From: JAOZHU01 sp964506435
Lineage (GTDB): Archaea; Thermoproteota; Bathyarchaeia; Bathyarchaeales; Bathycorpusculaceae
DNA: 64,000 bases
Direction: 5' to 3'
Assembly (NCBI GenBank): GCA_964506435.1
Contig: CAZDLK010000001.1
Span: 99,174-163,173, forward strand
Both the position numbers and the translations under genes were made by a program. The notes under the pieces were generated by a model. That model saw only the letters and a program-made list of their open reading frames with translations, was not told the DNA's origin and made no database searches. Of the stretch, positions 18,315 to 26,426 are shown piece after piece (position 1 is the first letter of the stretch; the number at the start of each line of letters is the position of its first letter).

Positions 18315-19592
18315 TTGAAGCTGCTCTACATCGTTATAGATGGCATGGGCGATTTGCCAATCAGCGAGTTAGGAAACAAAACACCTCTGGAAGCCGCCGA
18401 AACACCCAACATGAATTTTCTCGCCAAAAACGGCAAAGCAGGCTTAATGTACTCCGTCGGAAAAGGCATTGCACCCGAAAGCGACGCCGCCGTAATTTCC
18501 CTTCTAGGCTACAACCCCTTCGAATACAGCACGGGCAGAGGCATCATCGAAGCAGTAGGCGCAGGTGTCGCTTTAAAAGACGGCGACCTAGCTTTAAGAT
18601 GCAACTTTGCAACCTTAGGTCAAGAAAACGCGATAATTGACAGGCGAGTGCGCAGAAGCCTCAGTACGGAAGAAGCAACTGAGCTAACTGAAGCAGCTAA
18701 CAACGAAGTGAAGCTTGAATCATGCGCAGCTAGTTTTGAATTCAAGAACACTTTGGGACACCGTGCCGTTCTCGTCTTTAAAGGCAACAAAAAGTGTCTT
18801 TCCAGTAACATAACGAACAGCGACCCCGCGTACTCAGTGATTAACGGCATCGGCGTCGCCACACCCAACGTAGAAATGATTCTCAAAAAAAGCATGCCAA
18901 CCGATAACACAGAAGAAGCGCGAAACGCCGCTGCACTCGTAAACGAATTCATCGAAAAAACCAACACGCTATGGGAAAACCACGAAGTGAACAAGAAACG
19001 CGCGGCTGAAGGAAAACTCAAGGCAAACGTGGTGCTCACAAGAGACGCAGGACACCTTTTACCAAGATTCTTCAACATCAACAAAAGATACAACGTCAAC
19101 TTTGCCGCACTGGCGGACATGACGGCTGAAAAAGGCATAGCTGAACTAGCTGGCATGCATGCCTCGCTTTTACCGCCGCCCTCAGATAACCTGAAAGAAG
19201 ACTGCGAACTGCGAGTACGCTACATACTGGAGGGGTTGCCGCATTACGATTGCTTCTACATTCACCTTAAAGGTCCAGATGAACCAGGCCACGACGGCAA
19301 CTGCAAAAGCAAAACCAACGTGATTTCCGCCATTGACAAGTACTTCTTCGGGAAACTGCTAAAAGAAATAACGTTAAAAGATTGCATGATTTGCATCACT
19401 GCTGACCACGCAACGCCCTGTGGATTAAAAGTGCACAGCGACACGCCAGTACCAGTGCTCATATCAGGCGGCAAAATAAAAGGCGATAACGTCTCTAAAT
19501 TCTCTGAGTGCGAATGCAAAAACGGCAGCTTAGGCATATTAGACCACGGTTACGAATTGATGCCGAAGCTCATGGAGCTATTCAAGAAATAA
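18315..19592 (+). CDS. apgM: 2,3-bisphosphoglycerate-independent phosphoglycerate mutase, archaeal type
   Basis: It interconverts 3- and 2-phosphoglycerate in glycolysis and gluconeogenesis. The 425 residues match archaeal aPGAM of the alkaline phosphatase superfamily: metal-binding YIVIDGMGD at the N-terminus, the phospho-Ser region GIAPESDAAVISLLGY near 55-70, RCNFAT, FYIHLKGPDEPGHDG and the second metal cluster CITADHATPCGLKVHSDTPVP. The start is TTG at 18315, the only start in the right place. All ligands are present. It fits the nearby phosphofructokinase and GT4 genes as part of central sugar metabolism. Confidence 0.95.
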   Translation: MKLLYIVIDGMGDLPISELGNKTPLEAAETPNMNFLAKNGKAGLMYSVGKGIAPESDAAVISLLGYNPFEYSTGRGIIEAVGAGVALKDGDLALRCNFATLGQENAIIDRRVRRSLSTEEATELTEAANNEVKLESCAASFEFKNTLGHRAVLVFKGNKKCLSSNITNSDPAYSVINGIGVATPNVEMILKKSMPTDNTEEARNAAALVNEFIEKTNTLWENHEVNKKRAAEGKLKANVVLTRDAGHLLPRFFNINKRYNVNFAALADMTAEKGIAELAGMHASLLPPPSDNLKEDCELRVRYILEGLPHYDCFYIHLKGPDEPGHDGNCKSKTNVISAIDKYFFGKLLKEITLKDCMICITADHATPCGLKVHSDTPVPVLISGGKIKGDNVSKFSECECKNGSLGILDHGYELMPKLMELFKK

Positions 19593-19634
19593 CAGGGCCT
19601 CGTTAAGAGAAGCGGAAAAGAAAAAAGGGTGTTG

Positions 19635-19883
19635 CTAAAGTTTCTTCAATATTGACAGCGCCGCTATAACTAGGAACGCGATTCCAGTCCAAAGCAAATT
19701 GCCAGTGAAATACCACACTGCAAACGCAACTAAGCCTGCAGGAATCAGAATCAACAGTAACTTGATTAGCGCTATTATTATCACGCCGATAATAACCAAG
19801 ACGACGAGCGCAACAAGGTCAATTTCGAAGCTGCCGAGAACCGCAAGAATAATGCTTAAACAAGCTACGTCCACAGTAATCAC
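19635..19883 (-). CDS. Small hydrophobic membrane protein
   Basis: An 82-residue protein consisting almost wholly of hydrophobic segments: about 3-28, 27-55 and 58-78, ending in the basic KKL. No motif is recognised. The order resembles small membrane proteins often found in archaeal genomes without known function. It lies on the same strand as, and just downstream of, the three-gene winged-helix operon, with a 69-base gap, so it may be carried on the same transcript. Confidence 0.6.
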   Translation of the reverse strand: MITVDVACLSIILAVLGSFEIDLVALVVLVIIGVIIIALIKLLLILIPAGLVAFAVWYFTGNLLWTGIAFLVIAALSILKKL

Positions 19884-19952
19884 CCAGAAATAATTAGGGA
19901 ACTAACCGTTATATGCTTTTTCAATGCCGCGAACTCGAAAAAAGAAGGGTCT

Positions 19953-20465
19953 TCAAACGGTTGCCTTTGCTCTTATTTTTGGCAGAATCTCCTTCTGCAT
20001 CTGAGTAATACCGAAAGTCGTAAGCTTAAACTTGTCGTCAGCCGTCTTCACCGCAAAGTCGTTTTTCACAAGCTCACCAAGCCGCGTGCTAGTTATTTTC
20101 CCGCTTTTGCCCAGCTTCACCTGCAACTCGTCCTTCGACAACGTATCAGTCTCCAACAAGCCCAGTTCATGCCCTATATAACCCGCCAAAAGCCACAGCG
20201 ACAAAGTCTCATTATCCGTCAACTTGCTCTTAGACACCAGCAGGCTTGCACCTTCCTTCGAAAACGCAATTAGACCCTCGGATTCTTTCGCGAGTGCCTG
20301 TAAGTCAACGCTGAGCCACAGCTTATTCGCTATTTCAAAAGAAGGAAGGAACTCGTTGAAGAACTTGCCTATTAAAAGCCATGTTTCTTCTGGTGAAGCG
20401 GAAAATGTTTTCTCCATGTCGCGGTACTTGATGTGCACTGTGACTTTTTCCGTTTTCTCTGTCAA
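19953..20465 (-). CDS. Two-domain winged-helix protein, paralogue 1 of 3
   Basis: A 170-residue protein of no named family. The N-terminal 40 residues form a small strand-rich unit (VTVHIKYRDMEKTFSASPEE) followed by a helix (TWLLIGKFFNEFLP). The middle is helical (LTDNETLSLWLLAGYIG). The C-terminal part looks like a winged helix: LSKDELQVKLGKSGKI, then TSTRLGELVKNDFAVK and a wing ending FKLTTFG. The same plan occurs in the two genes upstream, which overlap by four bases each. The third and last gene of the operon. DNA or RNA binding is inferred from the fold pattern only. Confidence 0.65.
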   Translation of the reverse strand: MTEKTEKVTVHIKYRDMEKTFSASPEETWLLIGKFFNEFLPSFEIANKLWLSVDLQALAKESEGLIAFSKEGASLLVSKSKLTDNETLSLWLLAGYIGHELGLLETDTLSKDELQVKLGKSGKITSTRLGELVKNDFAVKTADDKFKLTTFGITQMQKEILPKIRAKATV

Positions 20466-20932
20466 CTCATTTTGCCTCTAAGCTTCGCCAAAACATCGTC
20501 TTCAACCCATTTTTCGCCCTGAATAGTCAGCTTAAACTCAGGCTTACTTGGGTCAGGCTTGAACACTTGTCCTCGTTTGGTCATTTCGTTCAATCTTGCG
20601 GGAACCATGCTTTTTATTCCGCTGGACTCCAGAAGCTTCTCTATCTGCGCAGCGGTGTTCTTTCTCTCTTCAGACGCGTAAAGCGTCAAGCCCACAGCTT
20701 CGTAATGCGTAAGCTTTTCCCGCGTCACTATGACTGGGCCTTCGGTTGTAGCTTCAACTATGCCTTTTAACTGGGCTCCTGAAGGCATTAGTTTGTTCGA
20801 GACAAAGTCAGAGAGTTTCTCCACGAAGTCGGCTGGCATGTTCTGCAGCATGTTGAGGATTTCCTGAGGCGTATCGCCTTCAATAACGACTTCGCCGAAA
20901 GAAGTTTTCACTCGCGCTTCAATGCGTTTCAT
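20462..20932 (-). CDS. Two-domain winged-helix protein, paralogue 2 of 3
   Basis: A 156-residue protein with the same layout as its neighbours: an N-terminal strand unit (IEARVKTSFGEVVIEGDTPQ) plus helix (EILNMLQNMPADFVEKL), a helical link (LTHYEAVGLTLYASEERKN), and a C-terminal winged-helix-like part (TAAQIEKLLESSGIKS, VPARLNEMTKRGQVFK, wing FKLTIQGEKW). Its stop overlaps the start of paralogue 1 and its start overlaps the stop of paralogue 3, each by four bases, so all three are made in a fixed order from one mRNA. Function unknown. Confidence 0.65.
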   Translation of the reverse strand: MKRIEARVKTSFGEVVIEGDTPQEILNMLQNMPADFVEKLSDFVSNKLMPSGAQLKGIVEATTEGPVIVTREKLTHYEAVGLTLYASEERKNTAAQIEKLLESSGIKSMVPARLNEMTKRGQVFKPDPSKPEFKLTIQGEKWVEDDVLAKLRGKMS

Positions 20933-21522
20933 TTAGATTTTCCTCCCCCGGTTGAAGTTTTTTCTTCTGCAAGTATGTAAACGAAACCCGTGTTTGTGTT
21001 CCACCGCCGCACTTTGTCTTTCTCTGCGAGCGCGTCAAGTGTAGCGCTTAACATGCGCCCTGGATATTTCAGTCCATTCTCGCTCATGGTGTCCCTTAAT
21101 TCCTCCATTGTTCTCGGTCGCCATTTGCCCCAGTCGGTTTCCAAAATCTTCAGCACTGCATCATCGCAGCTTGCTGTTGGAGCTATTTTTGGGTAGCTTT
21201 GCGCGGGTGCTTCAGCTGCTGTTTTGGATGATGTTTCTTTGGGTGAGGGTTCTGTTTTCACGGTGATTGTTGCCACGGTTTTAGGTTTAGCAATTTCAAA
21301 TGCTTTGTGGATGCTTGTGAAGAGGTTTGGTAGGTTCTCGATGGTTTTTGTGACTTCTTCGTGGGTTCCTCGGATTTCAACTTCGTACTCGCCGAGTTTG
21401 ACGCGGAAGGCGAAGGCTTCTTCGTTTTTGTTTTCAACTTTTTTAGTTGGCAATGTTTTTTTCACTTTTGCGGTTGCTGTTGGCGTGGCAGGTTTTGCTT
21501 TTGTCGAGCGTTGCTTTTTCAT
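20929..21522 (-). CDS. Two-domain winged-helix protein, paralogue 3 of 3, with basic Ala/Thr/Lys-rich N-terminus
   Basis: The first gene of the operon, 197 residues. It begins with a basic low-complexity tail (about 1-30, rich in K, T, A and P) that could contact nucleic acid. Then comes the shared strand unit (FRVKLGEYEVEIRGTHEE) and helix (VTKTIENLPNLFTSIHKAF), a Thr/Ser/Pro linker (about 75-110), and a winged-helix-like C-terminus (TMEELRDTMSENGLKYPGRM, LSATLDALAEKDKVRR, wing WNTNTGFVYILAE). A TATA-like CTTTATAAAT is seen just upstream (minus strand, about 21557-21566). It is longer than its paralogues because of the tail and linker. Confidence 0.65.
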   Translation of the reverse strand: MKKQRSTKAKPATPTATAKVKKTLPTKKVENKNEEAFAFRVKLGEYEVEIRGTHEEVTKTIENLPNLFTSIHKAFEIAKPKTVATITVKTEPSPKETSSKTAAEAPAQSYPKIAPTASCDDAVLKILETDWGKWRPRTMEELRDTMSENGLKYPGRMLSATLDALAEKDKVRRWNTNTGFVYILAEEKTSTGGGKSK

Positions 21523-21892
21523 GTCACACCACAGGTATGGGGTATATACGTTGAACCTTTATAAATGATGCACTTTTCACAAAATCTAATGTTGAAAATG
21601 CTTTTGAGTGATGGAGTTCTGGGGTTTAGAGTGGGCAGATAAGACTCGATGAAAGCGTTTGGTGCTTGACCATATTAGACCAGTATGGTTTCCCTCTCTA
21701 AACCTTTCCAGTCTCAAGTCGCGCTTTCTCCTGCGAAAACCGTGCACTTCAAAGCTTTCTTCTATAAAAATGCACATGGAAAAAGAGGAGTTGCTTTTCT
21801 ATCAACTTCAGAATCAGACTTTTACATATTGAAAATTGCAGCGTTGTCAATGTCGTAAACAACGGTGCCGCAAAGAAGTGGGAGTTGGTTTG
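21523..21892 (-). other. Intergenic stretch; operon promoter, no convincing gene
   Basis: This 370-base gap lies between the three-gene operon and the gatE stop. The left end holds the likely operon promoter (TTTATAAATG-like sequence around 21556-21566). A 63-codon open frame on the minus strand (21586-21777) has an ordinary random-looking composition, with no ribosome site or family resemblance, so I did not call it. I see no repeat or structured RNA here. Confidence 0.5.
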
Positions 21893-23788
21893 TTACTTTA
21901 ACCGTTCTTTCAGGAGCTTGCTCACAAGTTCTGGCTCCGCTTTTCCCCGAACTTCCTTCATCACTAAACCCATCAGCATTCCAAAGGCGTTTTTCCCCAG
22001 CTTATCTGCTGCTTGCTTATTCGCTGTAATCACGCGGTCAACAATCGCTGCTAATTCTGCTTCAGAGAACATTTTCAAGCCAAGCCCAGCCACAGCATCC
22101 TGCACACTTTTATCTTCATTTTTTGAAAGCCAAGTGAAAACATCAGTAACTGCTTCTTTCGCCAGTTTCCCTGAACCAATCCATCGGAACATTTCTTTGA
22201 TTTGGTCATCGGGCACGTTTTCCACGTTAACTCCGTCGCGTCTAAGTGCCTTTGTGGTTTCTGTCAGGAAGACAGCGCTTGTTGTGGCTGTTGCCGCGTT
22301 CTCTTTTACTATGTCTTCGAATAATGCAGTGTACTCTGAATCAACGATTTGCTTGGCTAACTTCGCGTTTAGGTTGTATTCTTTCATTAGGCGTTTGAGT
22401 TTCTTTTCTGCTGGTTCAGGCAGGTTTCGGCGGACTTTTTCCACGAAATCAGTTGTTATCAGCGAGGGGGGAATGTCAGTTTCAGGATACATTCGTGCAG
22501 CGCCAGGTCTAGGACGCATATACCGTGTTGTGCCATCAGCGTTGGCGGCTCTTGTTTCCGCGGGCACGCCGCTCATGGCTTCTCGTGCTCTTTCCACCAC
22601 TGCCTTCAACGCGTCTATCGCGTTTTCTGGTGCGTCAGCCACGAAAACCACTGCGTCTTCTGCATTGGCGTTCACTGTTTTTCTTAATGCTTCAACTTCT
22701 TCGCTGGTTACGCCGTAAGCTGGCATTTCGTCTGTGTGGAATATGCCGCCGACTCTTCCCCAGAAACGTGCTCTGTCAGCGAGTTCGGTGCCGAGGCGGA
22801 AGTTGGGCATGAGTTCCCGTTTTAGGAACCCGTTAAACTTGGGCAGCTTTACAGCTTTGACGCAATGTTGTTTGTCTAGGGCTTTTCGGAGGACTTTGCA
22901 TTTTGTTTGCTTGAAAACACTTGTAACGTCAACAAATTCCTCTTTTAGGCCTGTGGCGTCTACTTGTTTCTTTTTCAATTCGCTGCTTACGCTTAGTAGG
23001 TTCAGTTGGCGTTGCACCTCGTACTCCACAACTCGCGAGATGAGGTCCAGTTCTTGGACGCCTTTGATTTCCACTAGGGCGCCGTTTGGGATGGACACGT
23101 TCAAGTCTTGGCGTATTGTACCTAAGCCGCGCATGACTCTGCCTGTGTCCCGTAAAATTTTTCCAATTGCAAGGGCTACTTCTTGCGCTTCCTGAGGCGA
23201 ATGGATAACGGGGGCGGTTGCCACTTCAATAAGCGGTATGCCTAAGCGGTCTATGCGGTAGTGGATTATTTTGCCGCCGTCTTCGTCGCCTGTTTTCCGC
23301 GCTGCATCTTCCTCTAAACTGGCATGTTGAATGGGAATGGGTTTTGCGCCGACGTTGAGGCAGCCGCCTAACGCGATTACGCAGGTGCGCTGGAAACCCG
23401 TAGTGTTCGACCCGTCTATCACGGTTTTGCGCATCACATGCACTTCGTCAACTGGCACAGCGTTCATCATTAAAGCCGCCATCAGCACGGTTTCCACGGC
23501 TTCCATGTTCAATGGGTGCGGCGGTTCCTCATCCATCTCCACAAGGCACGCGGATGCGTGGTTTGCTTCGTAGCGTATGCGCACGCCTTTCTGGAACTCA
23601 AAGTATGCTGCAGGGTCCACTTGTCCCAGTTCGCTTTGTGTTGGTCTGAGTCTGCGGAGAAACACGATTTCAGGCTGTTCCTTGAACAGTAATGGCGGGC
23701 AACTGCAGAATAGTTTCGTTGCGGTGGCGAGTTGCTGGTGGATTTCTAAGCCAACTTTCAAGCCTATTTTTGCGTAATCAGTTTCCAA
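21893..23788 (-). CDS. gatE: Glu-tRNA(Gln) amidotransferase subunit E
   Basis: GatE binds misacylated Glu-tRNA(Gln) and ATP and, with GatD, converts it to Gln-tRNA(Gln); GatDE is found only in archaea. The 631 residues contain the GatB/E core (KVGLEIHQQLATATKLFCSCPP near the start, VDEEPPHPLNMEA-type region, GTIRQDLNVSIPNG), the AspRS-like insertion unique to GatE (ELADRARFWGRVGGIFHTDEMPAYG), the signature RPRPGAARMYPETDIPP, and a C-terminal YqeY-like tail domain (KLGKNAFGMLMGLVMKEVRGKAEPELV). It follows gatD by three bases. Its presence implies that this organism has no GlnRS. Confidence 0.97.
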   Translation of the reverse strand: METDYAKIGLKVGLEIHQQLATATKLFCSCPPLLFKEQPEIVFLRRLRPTQSELGQVDPAAYFEFQKGVRIRYEANHASACLVEMDEEPPHPLNMEAVETVLMAALMMNAVPVDEVHVMRKTVIDGSNTTGFQRTCVIALGGCLNVGAKPIPIQHASLEEDAARKTGDEDGGKIIHYRIDRLGIPLIEVATAPVIHSPQEAQEVALAIGKILRDTGRVMRGLGTIRQDLNVSIPNGALVEIKGVQELDLISRVVEYEVQRQLNLLSVSSELKKKQVDATGLKEEFVDVTSVFKQTKCKVLRKALDKQHCVKAVKLPKFNGFLKRELMPNFRLGTELADRARFWGRVGGIFHTDEMPAYGVTSEEVEALRKTVNANAEDAVVFVADAPENAIDALKAVVERAREAMSGVPAETRAANADGTTRYMRPRPGAARMYPETDIPPSLITTDFVEKVRRNLPEPAEKKLKRLMKEYNLNAKLAKQIVDSEYTALFEDIVKENAATATTSAVFLTETTKALRRDGVNVENVPDDQIKEMFRWIGSGKLAKEAVTDVFTWLSKNEDKSVQDAVAGLGLKMFSEAELAAIVDRVITANKQAADKLGKNAFGMLMGLVMKEVRGKAEPELVSKLLKERLK

Positions 23789-23791
23789 CCG

Positions 23792-25141
23792 CTACTCGCC
23801 TCCTTCGTTGGCAATTTCTTGGGGTAGTGTTCGCGGCGAAAACTCGCCAGCTACATTAGTTTTAAACAGTTTCGCTGCTTCCTCTGCGTTGCTTGTTTGT
23901 CCCAGTGTCCACATTAGCTTGACGAGCGCGGTTTCAGGGAACATGTCTGCCGTGGGGATTACGCCGCGTGTCAGCAAATCGCGTCCTGTGTCGTACACGT
24001 TCATGTTTACGCGTCCCCAAATGCACTGCGACGCTAATGCAACTACAACGCCTTTTGCAACAGCGTTTTCAATTGCATTGAAGCAGTATTTGCTTACGTG
24101 TCCTAAGCCTGAGCCCTCAAGCAATATGCCTTTGCAGCCTTTTTCCACGTGCCAGCTTATCACATCAGGATCTAAGCCTGGATGAAACTTGACTAACGCC
24201 ACTTTGTCGCTGAACACGGGCTTCAGAGCAAGCTTTTTCGCTGGGTCGCGCTTCGCATAATCGTCTGTCAGCATGGTTATTTCATTGTTGTTTACTCGCG
24301 CTAACGGCGTCGCGTTCACGGGCTTGAAAGTGTCTCTGCGGCTAGTGTGGCATTTCCTGACTTTCGTGCCCCTGTTAAAAATTATAGCCGTATCTGAAAC
24401 GGTTTCGTGCATGGCAATGGCGACTTCAGCAAACGGCGCTTTCGACGCAGCTTGAACCGCACCTATAAGGTTTGTCGCCGCGTCTGAGCTGGGGCGGTCT
24501 GAGGAACGCTGTGCGCCTACAACTATCACGGGCACAGGCAGGTTTTGCAGCGCGAAGCTTAGTGCTGCTGCCGTGTAAGCCATCGTGTCCGTGCCATGCG
24601 CAATAATTACGCCATTCACGCCCTTGGCTATGTGCTGTGCCACGGCTTCAGCTATCTGCGTCCAATGCACAGGAGTTATGTTTTCGCTGTACAAGCTAAG
24701 CAGTATCTGCGTGTCCACACGCGCGATGTCGCTGAGTTCAGGCACAACACCGTATAAATCGCTGGCTGACAAAGCTGAACGCACGGCGCCTGTGCGGTAG
24801 TCCACGCGGCTGGCTATGGTTCCACCCGTGCTCATAATCACAACCCGCGGCAAGTCAGGGTTTTGCTCTGGAAGCGCAGGTGCGGCAAAAGCGGGCTTAG
24901 CGCCTTCACCCACGCGTTCTATCTTTGTGTCGGCTGTTATGCGCACGCCGACGTTGTAGCCGCTCTTCAACTTGACCACGACATGTGTAGTGTCGCCTGT
25001 TTCCGAACGGGGAATCAAAATGCCCTCGTAACTTTTCTCGCCAGTTGAAACGCGGATAACGTCGCCAACCGCGCACCCTGCCTTCTCAAGAGCATTCAAC
25101 GCTTTGCCCTTGTAACCTGAACTCTCAGCCTTTATGCTCAT
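23792..25141 (-). CDS. gatD: Glu-tRNA(Gln) amidotransferase subunit D (asparaginase-like)
   Basis: GatD is the glutaminase subunit that supplies ammonia to GatE. After an N-terminal strand domain (about 1-95) comes the L-asparaginase fold with the first catalytic Thr in VVIMSTGGTIASRVDY and the second in IIAHGTDTMAYTAAALSF, plus KFHPGLDPDVI. The length of 449 residues is typical. It is upstream of gatE with a three-base gap, so the two subunits are co-translated in equal amounts. No anomalies seen. Confidence 0.97.
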   Translation of the reverse strand: MSIKAESSGYKGKALNALEKAGCAVGDVIRVSTGEKSYEGILIPRSETGDTTHVVVKLKSGYNVGVRITADTKIERVGEGAKPAFAAPALPEQNPDLPRVVIMSTGGTIASRVDYRTGAVRSALSASDLYGVVPELSDIARVDTQILLSLYSENITPVHWTQIAEAVAQHIAKGVNGVIIAHGTDTMAYTAAALSFALQNLPVPVIVVGAQRSSDRPSSDAATNLIGAVQAASKAPFAEVAIAMHETVSDTAIIFNRGTKVRKCHTSRRDTFKPVNATPLARVNNNEITMLTDDYAKRDPAKKLALKPVFSDKVALVKFHPGLDPDVISWHVEKGCKGILLEGSGLGHVSKYCFNAIENAVAKGVVVALASQCIWGRVNMNVYDTGRDLLTRGVIPTADMFPETALVKLMWTLGQTSNAEEAAKLFKTNVAGEFSPRTLPQEIANEGGE

Positions 25142-25235
25142 GCCTAATTCTCCAACAGTTCATTGAGAAGGAAGGCACTTTAACGCTTTAACTTTATCGC
25201 ACAATAATCAGTCGGCTAGCCTTTTGAGAACATCA

Positions 25236-26122
25236 CTAAAATTCGTATGTATCTACCGATATTTCCCCTCTTGTTATTTTCTCTTTCAGCCATTCGATCA
25301 ATTTAACATACGTATTCGAAATTGATGCAAATCTAGTTTCAAGGTCACGAAGTTTGATCCTCTTCTCTTTGTTATTCAAAACGAAAATGAGTTCTGAGTA
25401 TTTGTAATCATAATAGAATTTTTGATGAGCCACACAATTCCTTATTTGATTCGCCTCAATTCCCCATTCCTTTGTGTTCAAAACTCCTAATGCAGGGTAA
25501 CCCTTAAGAAAACCTATTAATTCTTCATCGTTTTTTGGACCTTTTCCAAACCGCACCTTATAAATTTTTGAAAGGAGGCTTTTTGTCCATTCATACCATG
25601 CAACGTAGCTATGTGCAAGAATAAAGGCTTTCAATTTGCGGTTTTTAAGAGTTCTCGTCAATGCTTGTATCTCTAAATTGAATTCTACGTTTTTCATTCC
25701 GAATAACATTTTTTCCTTTCGGATGTCATTATAGAGAGTCCTTAACGCTTCAGGGTTCATATCGAGAAGTTGCTTCACTTCTTCTGGCTTTTTCTTTTGC
25801 ATTCTCCAGAATTCTTTCATCCATTTGCCGTAGTATTCGTTCTTTAGCTCTCTGAACGCTTTCGCCCATTCCTTTGCTTGTCTGGAAATCAGTTTTAATA
25901 AAAGTTTGCCATAATAGAAATCATAAATTTCTATATTCCCATTCCACGCTTCCAGACGAATTTCTCTAATCGAAAAAGTCTTGGACCAATTGTCTGTGCA
26001 CTTAATTACAAGGTTATTTGAAGTGAGAACAATTCACCTTTTTTGCAAGAGTATTTTTTTGTACTTGAATATGCAATACCATCAAATGTTCCTTTCATCA
26101 CGACCTTTTCGTTTTGGTGCAT
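25236..26122 (-). CDS. HEPN-like hypothetical protein, interrupted by one frameshift
   Basis: The downstream part (ATG 25820 to 25236) is open and has a helical core with RNCVAH, an R-x4-H pattern typical of HEPN nucleases, near the C-terminal third. The frame stays open upstream past that ATG with protein-like sequence (NGNIEIYDFYYGKLLLKL) to about 26037, but with no start codon. In the next frame a leaderless-looking ATG at 26122, about 22 bases after TATATA at 26138-26146, reads KGTFDGIAYSSTKKYSCKKGEL. Adding one base near 26034 joins them (GEL/VLTSNNLVIKC), a strand-rich N-terminal domain. Codons are more AT-rich than in gatD. HEPN is a suggestion, not proven. Confidence 0.55.
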
Positions 26123-26300
26123 TGTGAACCACATTTGTTTATATATTCAGATACGATGTTAATGCGAAAGATGTAATTATCGATTTTTCTGTTCGAAATG
26201 TTTAGAGTAGAAAAATCTGAAAATAAGACTTACTAGCAAAAACGCTGCTGAACTTTTCAGAAAATACAAATAACCCAAATTCCATTTCTTTAAATACTTG

Positions 26301-26387
26301 CTTTATATAAGGGGGCTATAGTCTTCTCCGAGCAACTAGTCACCATCAGATTCCGCCTATTTATAGTATAAATAGAGGGGGCTAAAG
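26301..26387 (+). repeat. Promoter-like repeat, copies A and B
   Basis: Copy A (26301-26339) has a palindromic TATA-like TTTATATAA followed by GGGGGCTATAGTCTTCTCCG. Copy B (26361-26387) is a shorter relative with TATAAATAGAGGGGGCTA. An almost identical version of copy A lies in inverted orientation at 29837-29874. Transcription from copy A would run to the right, into the 3' side of elp3, where no gene starts on the plus strand, so it could make a short or antisense RNA. The conservation beyond the TATA box suggests that the transcribed part matters as well. Confidence 0.55.
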
Positions 26388-26426
26388 AAAAAATTCACAA
26401 CAGAACAAACGCCTCAAGCAACAGGC

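Noticed and set aside
21586..21777. A 63-codon open frame in the gap before gatE
   Set aside because: No ribosome site, arginine-rich random-looking composition and no recognisable motif.
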